48,749 bases of DNA from Geodermatophilus obscurus (GTDB taxonomy: Bacteria > Actinomycetota > Actinomycetes > Mycobacteriales > Geodermatophilaceae): assembly GCF_900143215.1 (NCBI RefSeq), contig NZ_FRDM01000030.1:1-48749 (forward strand), given 5' to 3'. The notes under the pieces were generated by a model. The model saw only the letters and a program-made list of their open reading frames with translations. It made no database searches and had not been told where the DNA came from. The position numbers were made by a program, and so were the translations under genes. Below are positions 15,204 to 22,817 of this stretch, piece by piece (within the stretch, counting starts at the first letter, position 1; every line of letters starts with the position of its first letter).

Positions 15204-17464
15204 TGGCTCTGGCGCTCTACCGGAAGTACCGCCCGGCGACCTTCGCCGAGGTGGTCGGGCAGGAGCACGTGACGGCCCCGCTGGTCAACGCCGTCGACGG
15301 CGGGCGGATCAACCACGCCTACCTGTTCAGCGGACCGCGCGGGTGCGGCAAGACCTCCTCGGCGCGCATCCTCGCCCGGTCGCTGAACTGCGAGCAGGGC
15401 CCGACGTCGACCCCGTGCGGCACCTGCGGCTCCTGCGTGGCCCTGGCGCCCGACGGCCCCGGCTCGCTCGACGTCATCGAGATCGACGCGGCCAGCCACG
15501 GCGGTGTCGACGACGCCCGCGACCTGCGCGAACGGGCGTTCTTCGCACCGGTGAACAGCCGCTTCAAGGTCTACATCGTCGACGAGGCGCACATGGTCAC
15601 CACGCAGGGCTTCAACGCCCTGCTCAAGGTGGTCGAGGAGCCGCCGGAGTTCCTCGTCTTCGTCTTCGCGACCACCGAGCCGGACAAGGTGCTGCCCACC
15701 ATCCGCTCGCGCACGCACCACTACCCGTTCCGGCTGGTGCCGCCGACGACGCTGCGCGGACTGCTGGAGCAGACCTGCGCCGCCGAGGGTGTGCAGGTGG
15801 AGCCGACCGTCTTCCCGCTGGTCGTCCGCGCCGGCGGCGGCTCGGTCCGTGACTCGCTGTCGATCCTCGACCAGCTGCTGGCCGGGGCCGGCGAGGAGGG
15901 GGTCACCTACAGGAGCGCCGTCGGGCTGCTCGGGGTCACCGACGACGCACTGCTCGACGAGACGATCGACGCGCTCGCCGCGCACGACGCGCCCGGCGTC
16001 TTCCGCGCCGTGGACCGGGTGGTGGAGGCCGGGCACGACCCGCGCCGGTTCGCCACCGACCTGCTCGACCGGCTGCGGGACCTCATCGTGCTCGACGCCG
16101 TTCCGGACGCGGGGGGCAACGGGCTGCTGGACTGCCCGCCCGACCGGCTGGACCTGATGAGCTCGCAGGCCTCGGCGCTGGGGTCGGCGACGCTGTCGCG
16201 GATGGCCGACGCGGTGCACGCGGGCCTCACCGAGATGCGGGGGACGACGGGCCCGCGGCTGCTGCTCGAGCTCGTGTGCGCGCGGATGCTGCTGCCCGGG
16301 ACCGACGGCTCGGCGGCGGCCACCCTGCAGCGGCTGGAACGCCTCGAGCGTCGGATGTCGATCGCCGGTGAGCACGCGGGCCGACCGATCGCCGAGCCCG
16401 CCGTCCTCGACGCGCCGGTGCACGAGTCCCGACCGGAGCCCGCCGCCGCGCCGCCGGCAGCTGACCAGCCCGGTCGCCCGGTGCGCGAGTTCGTGCGCAG
16501 GTCGCAGGTCGTCGCGCAGGCGCCGAGCGCCCCGGCGGCACCCGCGCAGCCGGCGCCGGAGCCGCCGCGCGCCGAGCCGGAGCGGCCCGAGCCACCGCGT
16601 CCGGAGCCCGCGCGCGCCGAGCCGGTCGCGGTCCGCCCGCCGGCCGACGACGGCTGGCCGGCGACCACCCCGCCGGGGTCGGGTGCCCCGCCCCGCCCGT
16701 CGGCGCCGGCCGCCACCCCGCCGGCCGCCACCCCGCCGGCCGCAGCCGAGGAGTCGCGGCGCGCCCGCGCCGCCGTGGGTGAGCCCGACATCCCGCTGCC
16801 TCCGGAGCCGGCCGACGACGAGGACTGGCCGCACCCGGCCCAGCCGGCCGCGGCCGCGGCTGCGGCGGCGCGCGTGGAGCAGCCCCGGCCGACGGCGTCG
16901 TCGGCGCCCCGGGCCGCGGCCGAGTCCTCGCCGGCCCCGCGCGGCAGCGAGCCGATGCCCGTGGTGACGGCCAACCCGCCGGAGCCGGGCGCCGCGGACG
17001 GCGAGCTGGACGCCGGCGACGTGCGCCGGGTGTGGCCGGAGCTGCTGGCCGTCGTCCGCCGGCACAAGCGGACCACCGAGGCGCTGCTGAAGTCCGCGCA
17101 GGTGCACGACGTGGCCGCGGGCACGCTGACCCTGTCGATGACCTCGCCGGCGCTGGCCAAGATGCTCGGCGACGACCTGAACAAGGACGTCGTCCGCACG
17201 GCGCTGCAGGAGCTGCTCGGCGTGCGCTGGAAGGTGCAGACCGTCGTCGAGGCTCCCGGCCGGCCCGCGGCGGACCGCACCGTCTCGCCGGAGGCCGCGC
17301 GCGAGGCGGCGCGCGCCGCGGAGGCCGCCGAGGCGAGCGAGCTCATGGCCCAGCGGGCGGCGGAGGACACCGGGGGCGACCCGGAGCACGAGCCGGCGGT
17401 CGACCCGGAGCAGGCGGCGCTGTCACTGCTGCGCACCCACCTCGGCGCCCGCCCGATCGACTGA
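15203..17464 (+). CDS. dnaX: DNA polymerase III subunits gamma and tau
   Basis: The 753-residue protein begins ALALYRKYRPATFAEVVGQEH. It has Walker A GPRGCGKTS (44-52), four zinc-binding cysteines (63, 72, 75, 78), the DEAH box in YIVDEAHMV and the sensor region VFATTEPDKVLPTIRSR, all typical of the clamp-loader ATPase (residues 1 to about 370). A Pro/Ala/Glu-rich linker (about 400-600) leads to a C-terminal tau-like domain beginning VRRVWPELLAVVRRHKRTTEALL. It loads the sliding clamp and couples polymerases at the fork. I see no programmed frameshift signal. The gene ends at a strong hairpin shared in type with others in the window. Confidence 0.97.
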   Translation: MALALYRKYRPATFAEVVGQEHVTAPLVNAVDGGRINHAYLFSGPRGCGKTSSARILARSLNCEQGPTSTPCGTCGSCVALAPDGPGSLDVIEIDAASHGGVDDARDLRERAFFAPVNSRFKVYIVDEAHMVTTQGFNALLKVVEEPPEFLVFVFATTEPDKVLPTIRSRTHHYPFRLVPPTTLRGLLEQTCAAEGVQVEPTVFPLVVRAGGGSVRDSLSILDQLLAGAGEEGVTYRSAVGLLGVTDDALLDETIDALAAHDAPGVFRAVDRVVEAGHDPRRFATDLLDRLRDLIVLDAVPDAGGNGLLDCPPDRLDLMSSQASALGSATLSRMADAVHAGLTEMRGTTGPRLLLELVCARMLLPGTDGSAAATLQRLERLERRMSIAGEHAGRPIAEPAVLDAPVHESRPEPAAAPPAADQPGRPVREFVRRSQVVAQAPSAPAAPAQPAPEPPRAEPERPEPPRPEPARAEPVAVRPPADDGWPATTPPGSGAPPRPSAPAATPPAATPPAAAEESRRARAAVGEPDIPLPPEPADDEDWPHPAQPAAAAAAAARVEQPRPTASSAPRAAAESSPAPRGSEPMPVVTANPPEPGAADGELDAGDVRRVWPELLAVVRRHKRTTEALLKSAQVHDVAAGTLTLSMTSPALAKMLGDDLNKDVVRTALQELLGVRWKVQTVVEAPGRPAADRTVSPEAAREAARAAEAAEASELMAQRAAEDTGGDPEHEPAVDPEQAALSLLRTHLGARPID

Positions 17465-17465
17465 A

Positions 17466-17519
17466 GGACCCCGTCCTCCCCACCCTTCGCGAGCTCAGGG
17501 TGGGACCCGGGACGGGGCC
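17466..17519. terminator. Hairpin between convergent dnaX and SRPBCC genes
   Basis: GGACCCCGTCC (17466-17476) pairs with GGACGGGGCC (17510-17519). The first arm starts 1 nt after the dnaX stop. Its sequence AAGGACCCCGTCCTCCCC is nearly the same as after the kinase gene (reverse strand, 2787-2768) and at 26068-26051, pointing to one terminator family serving both directions. Confidence 0.75.
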
Positions 17520-17549
17520 GATCCAGTCGGGGCGAGGCCGGGGCCGGGC

Positions 17550-18032
17550 TCAGCTGCGGGCGAGGAGCTCGTCAAGGCGCTCGTAGCCCTCGCGGATGCC
17601 GACCTCCATGCCGCTGGCGATCATGGCGTCCCGGTCGGCGAAGGAGTCCACGAGCGAGGTCGAGGTCAGCCGGGTGCGGCCGTCGCCGAGGTCCTCGAGG
17701 ACGAGCTTCTCCAGCGCGACGCCGTCGGGCATGCCCTCGAAGGTGAAGGTCTGCACGATCAGCTGGTCCGGCCGGACCTCGTGGAAACTGCCGTGGAAGC
17801 CGTACTCCTCGCCGTCCTGCCGGTGCACGTAGCGGTAGGAGCCGCCGGTGCGGCAGTCGTAGTGGTCGATCGTCATCTCGAGTCCGCGCGGGCCGAGCCA
17901 CTGGACGACCAGCTCCGGGTCGGTGTGCGCGCGGAACACCTTCGCCGGCGGCGCGTCGAACTCGCGGGTGATGCGGACGAGCGGGAGCTCGGGGTCGACG
18001 TCGATCCGGGTCTCGTGCGTGCTGGTGGTCAT
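17550..18032 (-). CDS. SRPBCC / AHSA1-like domain protein
   Basis: A 160-residue single-domain START-like protein of the Aha1/SRPBCC family: ITREFDAPPAKVFRAHTDPELVVQWLGP, then YRYVHRQDGEEYGFHGSFHEV and LTSTSLVDSFADRDAMIASGM. In actinobacteria these often accompany an ArsR regulator and are thought to bind hydrophobic ligands. The ATG at 18032 overlaps the ArsR stop by 4 nt (ATGA), so the two are co-translated. The ligand is unknown. Confidence 0.9.
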   Translation of the reverse strand: MTTSTHETRIDVDPELPLVRITREFDAPPAKVFRAHTDPELVVQWLGPRGLEMTIDHYDCRTGGSYRYVHRQDGEEYGFHGSFHEVRPDQLIVQTFTFEGMPDGVALEKLVLEDLGDGRTRLTSTSLVDSFADRDAMIASGMEVGIREGYERLDELLARS

Positions 18033-18469
18033 GACGGGTTCCCTCCTGGGGGTGTCGCATCGGTGGGGTGGGTGGGGGAGACGTCGGTGGGCTGGGTGGG
18101 GGAGACGTCGGTGGGGTGGGTGGGGGAGACGTCGGTGGGGGCGACGTCGTCCGGCATGGACGCCAGGACGTCGTCGAGACGGCGGTAGCGCTCCTCGGCC
18201 TGCCGCCGGTAGCGCTCGATCCACGTCGTCATGAGGTCGAGGACCTCCGCCTCGAGGTGCACCGGACGTCGCTGGGCGTCGCGGCTGCGGCTGACCAGGC
18301 CGGCGTCCTCGAGCACCCGCAGGTGCTTGGAGACGGCCTGGACGCTGACGGCGTAGGGCTCGGCGAGCTCGCCGACGGTGGAATCGGTGACCGCCAGGCG
18401 GGCGACCATGTCGCGCCGGGTGGGGTCGGCCAGGGCCGCGAAGACCCGGGAGAGCGGATCGGCGGCCAT
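18029..18469 (-). CDS. ArsR-family winged-helix regulator with repeat tail
   Basis: A 146-residue protein with an ArsR-type winged helix: [21 protein letters not shown], then [37 protein letters not shown]. It lacks the metal-binding CVC motif, as in the group paired with SRPBCC proteins. After about residue 115 the tail has three 8-residue repeats ([10 protein letters not shown]) from a 24-bp minisatellite. ATG 18469 is chosen for GGGAGG 8 nt upstream; a longer version from 18520 would start inside the operator. It probably represses its own two-gene operon through the two palindromes at 18486-18548. Confidence 0.9.
   Translation of the reverse strand: MAADPLSRVFAALADPTRRDMVARLAVTDSTVGELAEPYAVSVQAVSKHLRVLEDAGLVSRSRDAQRRPVHLEAEVLDLMTTWIERYRRQAEERYRRLDDVLASMPDDVAPTDVSPTHPTDVSPTQPTDVSPTHPTDATPPGGNPS
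18061..18132. repeat. 24-bp minisatellite inside the ArsR gene
   Basis: Three copies start at 18061, 18085 and 18109 and differ at one or two bases; a partial fourth begins at 18133. Each unit keeps frame and encodes eight residues (TDVSPT plus HP or QP) in the C-terminal tail. Length variation between strains would change only the tail. Confidence 0.9.
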
Positions 18470-18485
18470 CGGGTGTCCTCCCTTC

Positions 18486-18548
18486 CTCAACCGTTCGGTT
18501 GAGGAGAAGCGTGCACCCATCCGGCACTGTTGTCAACCGTCTGGTTGA
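18486..18548 (-). promoter_or_regulatory. ArsR promoter with two palindromic operators
   Basis: CTCAACCGTTCGGTTGAG (18486-18503) is a perfect palindrome, and TCAACCGTCTGGTTGA (18533-18548) repeats its half-sites 46 bp away. On the reverse strand TTGACA (18536-18531) and CACGCT (18513-18508) are 17 nt apart, giving a start near 18501. One operator covers the -35 box and the other the start site, the classic layout for autorepression. Confidence 0.75.
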
Positions 18549-18585
18549 GGATGCCGACGTCCCCACGCCTGTCGGTCCCTCGGCC

Positions 18586-18600
18586 TACTCTCGGGTCATG
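18586..18600 (+). promoter_or_regulatory. -10 box for a leaderless ybaB message
   Basis: TACTCT (18586-18591) lies exactly 6 nt before ATG 18598, without a ribosome-binding site between. The spacing equals that at dnaX. Confidence 0.5.
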
Positions 18601-18933
18601 TTCCCCGGAGGCCAGCCCGACATGGCACGCCTGCTCGAGCAAGCGCAGCAGATGCAGCAGCAGCTGGCTGCCGCGCAGGACCAGTTGGCGCAGGAGGAGG
18701 TCACCGGCACGGCCGGCGGCAACCTGGTCAGCGTGACGATGACCGGGCAGGGCGAGGTCACCGCGGTGACGATCGCGCCGGCGGCCGTCGACCCGGACGA
18801 CGTCGAGAGCCTGCAGGACCTGATCGTCGCGGCCTTCCGCGACGCCTCCCGCGCCGTCAACGAACTCACCGCCAGCCGCATGGGGCCGCTCGCCGGCGGC
18901 CTCGGTGGCGGCCTGGGGCTGCCCGGCCTGTAG
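18598..18933 (+). CDS. YbaB/EbfC-family nucleoid-associated protein
   Basis: The 111-residue protein starts with a helical, Gln-rich segment ([22 protein letters not shown]), followed by [23 protein letters not shown] and a second helix, the usual YbaB plan. A Gly/Leu-rich tail ends the protein. YbaB proteins bind DNA as dimers. The position between dnaX and recR is the standard bacterial order. Here it is separated from dnaX by the divergent ArsR-SRPBCC pair, and it seems to have its own leaderless promoter. recR follows after 34 bp. Confidence 0.93.
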   Translation: MFPGGQPDMARLLEQAQQMQQQLAAAQDQLAQEEVTGTAGGNLVSVTMTGQGEVTAVTIAPAAVDPDDVESLQDLIVAAFRDASRAVNELTASRMGPLAGGLGGGLGLPGL

Positions 18934-18967
18934 AGGTCGCGGCACACCCCCTGACGAGAGGGACACC

Positions 18968-19567
18968 GTGTACGAGGGGGCCGTCCAGGACCTCATCGAC
19001 GAGCTCGGCCGGCTGCCCGGCGTCGGGCCGAAGAGCGCCCAGCGCATCGCCTTCCACCTGCTGGCGGCGGAGTCCGCCGACGTCGGACGGCTGGTCGCGG
19101 CGCTGCAGCGGGTGCAGGCCGAGGTCCGGTTCTGCAGCACCTGCTACAACGTCGCCGAGGGCGAGCAGTGCCGCATCTGCCGCGACCCGCGGCGGGCCGA
19201 CGACGTCATCTGCGTCGTCGAGGAGCCCAAGGACGTCGTCGCGATCGAGCGCACCCGCGAGTTCCGCGGCCGCTACCACGTGCTCGGCGGCGCGATCAGC
19301 CCGATCGAGGGCGTCGGCCCCGACGACCTGCGGGTCAAGGAGCTGATGACCCGGCTGACGAGCGGCGCGGTCACCGAGCTGATCATCGCCACCGATCCCA
19401 ACCTCGAGGGCGAGGCCACCGCGGCCTACCTGGCGCGGCTGGTCAGCCCGCTCGGGCTGGCGGTCTCCCGGCTGGCCAGCGGCCTGCCGGTGGGTGGCGA
19501 CCTGGAGTACGCCGACGAGGTCACGCTGGGCCGGGCGTTCGAGGGCCGCCGCCGCATCGACGCGTGA
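18968..19567 (+). CDS. recR: Recombination mediator RecR
   Basis: A 199-residue protein with the N-terminal helix-hairpin-helix [20 protein letters not shown], a four-cysteine zinc site (Cys56, 59, 68, 71; CSTC and CRIC), and a Toprim domain with [14 protein letters not shown] and [20 protein letters not shown], then the C-terminal Walker-B-like segment [14 protein letters not shown]. With RecO it helps load RecA at gaps. GTG 18968 is preceded by GAGAGGG and gives the normal length. Confidence 0.97.
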   Translation: MYEGAVQDLIDELGRLPGVGPKSAQRIAFHLLAAESADVGRLVAALQRVQAEVRFCSTCYNVAEGEQCRICRDPRRADDVICVVEEPKDVVAIERTREFRGRYHVLGGAISPIEGVGPDDLRVKELMTRLTSGAVTELIIATDPNLEGEATAAYLARLVSPLGLAVSRLASGLPVGGDLEYADEVTLGRAFEGRRRIDA

Positions 19568-19908
19568 GAGCGGACCCCTGCCCCCGCTCCCTCGTGAGGC
19601 CCCCCCGGCCACCCGCACGCTCACGGCGGACCCTGAGGCGCTGGGCGCGGCGACGCTGTGCGCTGGTGCGCAGGTCGTCCGCGGATGACTGCACACCGGC
19701 GCACACCGTCGGTCGGGGCCGGCGGGCGTCACCTGCCTGACCTGGCCCGATACCAGGTCACAGGATGGTGTCGATGAGGCTCCCCGGCTCACGGTGGCGC
19801 GGACGTCCCGCCTAGGGTCCGACGCACGTCCGTGAGGGCTTGCGCCCTCCGGCCGCGAAGTCGGGAACTCATCCGGCCCACGGGGGCCGAGAAGGCAGGT
19901 CTTCCGCG
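19568..19908. other. Intergenic region recR - peptide transporter
   Basis: This 341-bp gap has no convincing gene. It holds a perfect inverted repeat (19738-19760), a TAGGGT -10-like box (19812-19817) that would start transcription near 19824, and a small hairpin GAGGGCTTGCGCCCTC (19833-19848) in the resulting 5' leader of about 85 nt. No known riboswitch pattern was recognised. Confidence 0.5.
19738..19760. promoter_or_regulatory. Palindromic operator candidate before the peptide transporter
   Basis: TGACCTGG (19738-19745) and CCAGGTCA (19753-19760) form a perfect 8-bp inverted repeat around CCCGATA. It lies about 50 bp upstream of the -10-like TAGGGT, a place for an activator or repressor. 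A role as recR terminator is less likely at this distance. Confidence 0.45.
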
Positions 19909-21618
19909 ATGCAGCGTCGTCCCCAACGCGTGCTCGCCGCCTCGGCGGCCACGCTCACCGCAGTCACCCTGGCTGCCTGTGCCTCGAGCGACCGGGACTC
20001 CGGTGGCGGCGCGGAGGGCGGTGGTGAGGCCCAGTCCGGCGGCACCATGGTCTTCGGCGCCACCGGCGACCCGGCGATGCTCGACCCGGCGTTCGGCAGC
20101 GACGGGGAGACCTTCCGCGTCTCCCGCCAGATCTTCGAGGGCCTGCTCGGCAACGAGCTCGGCGGCACCGACCCGGTCCCCGAGCTGGCCGAGGACTGGG
20201 AGGTCAGCGAGGACGGGCTGGAGTACACCTTCAACCTGCAGCAGGGCGTCCAGTTCCACGACGGCACGCAGTTCAACGCCGAGGCGGTCTGCTTCAACTT
20301 CGACCGCTGGTACAACTTCGAGGGCCTGGCCACCAGCCCGAGCGCCTCGTACTACTACCAGGCGGTCTTCGGCGGCTTCGCCAGCACGCCGGACACCCCG
20401 AGCATCTACGAGAGCTGCGAGGCGACCGACGAGAACACCGCGGTCATCCGGCTCACCCAGGTCACCTCGAAGTTCCCCGCGGCCCTCGCGCTGCCGGCGT
20501 TCTCCATCCAGAGCCCGACGGCCCTGCAGGAGTACGACGCCGACAACCTGTCCGGCGCCGAGGACGCGCTGACCTACCCCGAGTACGCCCTCGAGCACCC
20601 GACCGGCACCGGCCCCTTCCGGTTCGAGAGCTGGGACCGCGGCAACGGTCAGGTCACGCTGGTCCGCAACGAGGAGTACTGGGGCGAGCCGGCGCTGCTC
20701 GACGAGCTCATCATCCGCACCATCCCGGACGGCAACACCCGCCGCCAGGAGCTGCAGGCCGGCTCGATCGACGGCTACGACTTCGTCTCGCCGGCGGACT
20801 ACCAGACGCTGCAGGACGAGGGTCTCCAGGTCCTGGTCCGCGACCCGTTCAACATCCTCTACCTGGGCTTCAACGGCGGGAACGTCCCCGGCACCAGCGC
20901 CAACCCAGCGCTGCAGGACCCGCGGGTGCGGCAGGCGATCGCGCACGCGATCGACCGCGACACGATCGTCAGCTCGCTGCTCCCCGAGGGCGCCGAGGCG
21001 GCCGTCGAGTTCATGCCGCCGACCGTCGACGGCTACGCCGAGGACGTGACCACCTACCCGTACGACCCGGACCGGGCGCGGCAGCTGCTGCAGGAGGCCG
21101 GCGCCGAGGGCACGACCCTGCGGTTCTACTACCCGACCGAGGTCAGCCGGCCCTACCTGCCGGACCCGGCTGCGATGTTCCAGGTCATCAGCCAGAACCT
21201 GACCGACGCCGGCTTCACCATCGAGCCGGTCGCGCTGCCGTGGAACCCGGACTACCTGAACGCCGTCCAGTCCGGTCAGGCCGACATCCACCTGCTCGGG
21301 TGGACCGGTGACTACAACGACGCCTACAACTTCATCGGCACCTTCTTCGCCGAGGCGTCGAACAACCAGGCGTCGGCGGAGTTCGGGGCGTTCAGCGCGC
21401 CGGAGATCTTCCAGGCGCTGGCCCGGGCCGACCAGGAGCCGGACGCGGCCACCCGCACCCGGCTCTACCAGGAGGCGAACCGGCTGATCATGGACTACCT
21501 GCCGGGTGTCCCGATCTCCCACTCGCCGCCGGCCCTGGTCGTCGCGGAGAACGTCTCGGGTCTGGAGCCCAGCCCGCTGACCGCCGAGGTCTTCTCCACG
21601 GTCTCCATCAGCGAGTGA
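19909..21618 (+). CDS. Oligopeptide/dipeptide-type ABC transporter binding lipoprotein
   Basis: The 569-residue protein has a signal peptide and lipobox ending TLAAC (about residue 24), then a family 5 extracellular solute-binding domain. Typical signatures are GGTMVFGATGDPAMLDPAF, the conserved FHDGTQFNAEAVCFNFDRW, GTGPFRFESWDRGNGQVTLV and VRQAIAHAIDRDTI. The family binds peptides, nickel, opines or sugars; the ligand is not deducible. ATG 19909 is used because the signal peptide starts there. It begins a five-gene importer unit, with a long hairpin directly downstream. Confidence 0.93.
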   Translation: MQRRPQRVLAASAATLTAVTLAACASSDRDSGGGAEGGGEAQSGGTMVFGATGDPAMLDPAFGSDGETFRVSRQIFEGLLGNELGGTDPVPELAEDWEVSEDGLEYTFNLQQGVQFHDGTQFNAEAVCFNFDRWYNFEGLATSPSASYYYQAVFGGFASTPDTPSIYESCEATDENTAVIRLTQVTSKFPAALALPAFSIQSPTALQEYDADNLSGAEDALTYPEYALEHPTGTGPFRFESWDRGNGQVTLVRNEEYWGEPALLDELIIRTIPDGNTRRQELQAGSIDGYDFVSPADYQTLQDEGLQVLVRDPFNILYLGFNGGNVPGTSANPALQDPRVRQAIAHAIDRDTIVSSLLPEGAEAAVEFMPPTVDGYAEDVTTYPYDPDRARQLLQEAGAEGTTLRFYYPTEVSRPYLPDPAAMFQVISQNLTDAGFTIEPVALPWNPDYLNAVQSGQADIHLLGWTGDYNDAYNFIGTFFAEASNNQASAEFGAFSAPEIFQALARADQEPDAATRTRLYQEANRLIMDYLPGVPISHSPPALVVAENVSGLEPSPLTAEVFSTVSISE

Positions 21619-21627
21619 CCCCCGAGC

Positions 21628-21667
21628 CCGTCCCCGTCGGCAGCTCCCGGGCTGCCGACGGGGACGG
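21628..21667 (+). terminator. 17-bp stem hairpin between binding-protein and permease genes
   Basis: CCGTCCCCGTCGGCAGC (21628-21644) pairs perfectly with GCTGCCGACGGGGACGG (21651-21667) around a 6-nt loop, 9 nt after the stop. No U-tract follows. It likely stabilises or partly terminates the binding-protein message so that the receptor is made in excess over the membrane genes. Confidence 0.7.
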
Positions 21668-21711
21668 TGTCGTGACCGACGCCGGACCCAGGGAAGGCTG
21701 ACCCGCACGCC

Positions 21712-22716
21712 GTGCTCCGCTTCATCGTCCGACGGCTCCTGCAGCTCGTCCCGATCCTGCTGGGCCTGTCGGTCCTGCTCTTCGCCTGGCTGCGCGCCCT
21801 GCCCGGCGGCCCGGCCCAGGCCGCCCTGGGCGAGCGGGCGACGCCCGAGGCCATCGCCCGCTACAACGAGCTCTTCGGCCTCGACCAGCCGATCTGGGTG
21901 CAGTACCTGCGCTTCCTCGGCCGCGCCGTGCGGCTGGACTTCGGGACGTCGTCCCGCACCGGCCGCACGGTGACCACCGAGTTCCTCGAGCGGATGCCGG
22001 GCACCGTCGAGCTGACGCTGTTCGCCATGGTCTTCGCCATCGGCGTCGGCATCCCGCTGGGCTACCTGGCCGCCCGCAGGCACGGCAGCTGGCTGGACTC
22101 CGGCGCCGTCATCGGCTCGCTGCTCGGCGTGGCGATCCCGGTCTTCTTCCTCGCCTACCTGCTCCGGCTGCTGTTCGCCGTCGAGCTCGGCTGGTTGCCC
22201 GGCTCGGGCCGCCAGGAGGTGCGCATCGACGCCACCCACATCACGAACTTCTACGTCCTCGACGGCCTGCTGACCCGCGAGTGGGACGCCGCCTGGGACG
22301 CCCTGCTGCACCTGGTCCTGCCGGGCATCGCGCTGGGCACCATCCCGCTGGCCATCATCGTGCGGATCACCCGGGCCTCGGTGCTCGACGTCGTCAACGA
22401 GGACTACGTCCGGACGGCGAACGCCAAGGGCCTGTCGGCCGACACCGTGCGCCGGCGGCACGTCATCCGCAATGCCCTGCTGCCGGTGTCCACGACGATC
22501 GGCCTGCAGACCGGCCTGCTGCTGTCCGGCGCGGTGCTCACCGAGACCGTCTTCGCCTTCGGAGGGGTCGGGTCGGCCATCTACGACGCGATCTTCACCC
22601 GCGACTTCGCCGTCCTGCAGGGCTTCATCCTCATGCTGGCGGTGGTCTACGTCCTGGTGAACCTGCTGGTCGACATCTCCTACGGCCTGCTCGACCCGAG
22701 GGTGCGGGTCCGGTGA
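21712..22716 (+). CDS. Peptide-type ABC transporter permease (DppB-like)
   Basis: A 334-residue permease with the N-terminal MLRFIVRRLLQLVPILLGLSVLLF segment typical of DppB/OppB, about six membrane helices and the coupling motif RITRASVLDVVNEDYVRTANAKGLS near residues 220-245. GTG 21712 begins the conserved N-terminus. It forms the channel with the DppC-like protein encoded 97 bp downstream. Confidence 0.94.
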   Translation: MLRFIVRRLLQLVPILLGLSVLLFAWLRALPGGPAQAALGERATPEAIARYNELFGLDQPIWVQYLRFLGRAVRLDFGTSSRTGRTVTTEFLERMPGTVELTLFAMVFAIGVGIPLGYLAARRHGSWLDSGAVIGSLLGVAIPVFFLAYLLRLLFAVELGWLPGSGRQEVRIDATHITNFYVLDGLLTREWDAAWDALLHLVLPGIALGTIPLAIIVRITRASVLDVVNEDYVRTANAKGLSADTVRRRHVIRNALLPVSTTIGLQTGLLLSGAVLTETVFAFGGVGSAIYDAIFTRDFAVLQGFILMLAVVYVLVNLLVDISYGLLDPRVRVR

Positions 22717-22727
22717 GCCTGCGACAC

Positions 22728-22817
22728 CGGACAGGGGCACAGCCGATGACGCCTGCGGAATCGGACCAGTGGGCAGAGCCGATGAGCCCGTGGACCGGAC
22801 GGGGGCAGGGCCGATGA
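22728..22817 (+). repeat. Threefold imperfect repeat around the DppC-like start
   Basis: CGGAC-initiated blocks at 22728, 22762 and 22796 each run through a G-rich stretch and GCA to CCGATGA. The three ATGs are at 22746, 22782 and 22814. The first two share a frame; the third is the start of the permease. Each ATG is followed by A, so each resembles an initiation site. Confidence 0.7.
22746..22817 (+). CDS. Possible 23-residue coupled small ORF
   Basis: A 23-codon frame starts at ATG 22746 in the first copy of the repeat, passes the second ATG in frame, and ends with TGA overlapping the permease ATG (ATGA, 22814-22817). Such overlap could couple translation into the permease gene. The encoded peptide (MTPAESDQWAEP...) has no known family, and the frame may be a by-product of the duplication. 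Confidence 0.2.
   Translation: MTPAESDQWAEPMSPWTGRGQGR

Noticed and set aside
13535..17389. Very long open reverse frame opposite the aminotransferase and dnaX genes
   Set aside because: High-GC codon bias leaves antisense frames open. The translation is Arg/Gly/Pro-rich with no domain, and the forward genes have clear family motifs.
18061..18132. CRISPR-like or regulatory direct repeats
   Set aside because: Units are contiguous, 24 bp, and in frame within the ArsR gene; they are a coding minisatellite.
19818..19908. Riboswitch in the leader of the peptide importer
   Set aside because: Only one small hairpin is visible and no conserved aptamer motif was recognised.
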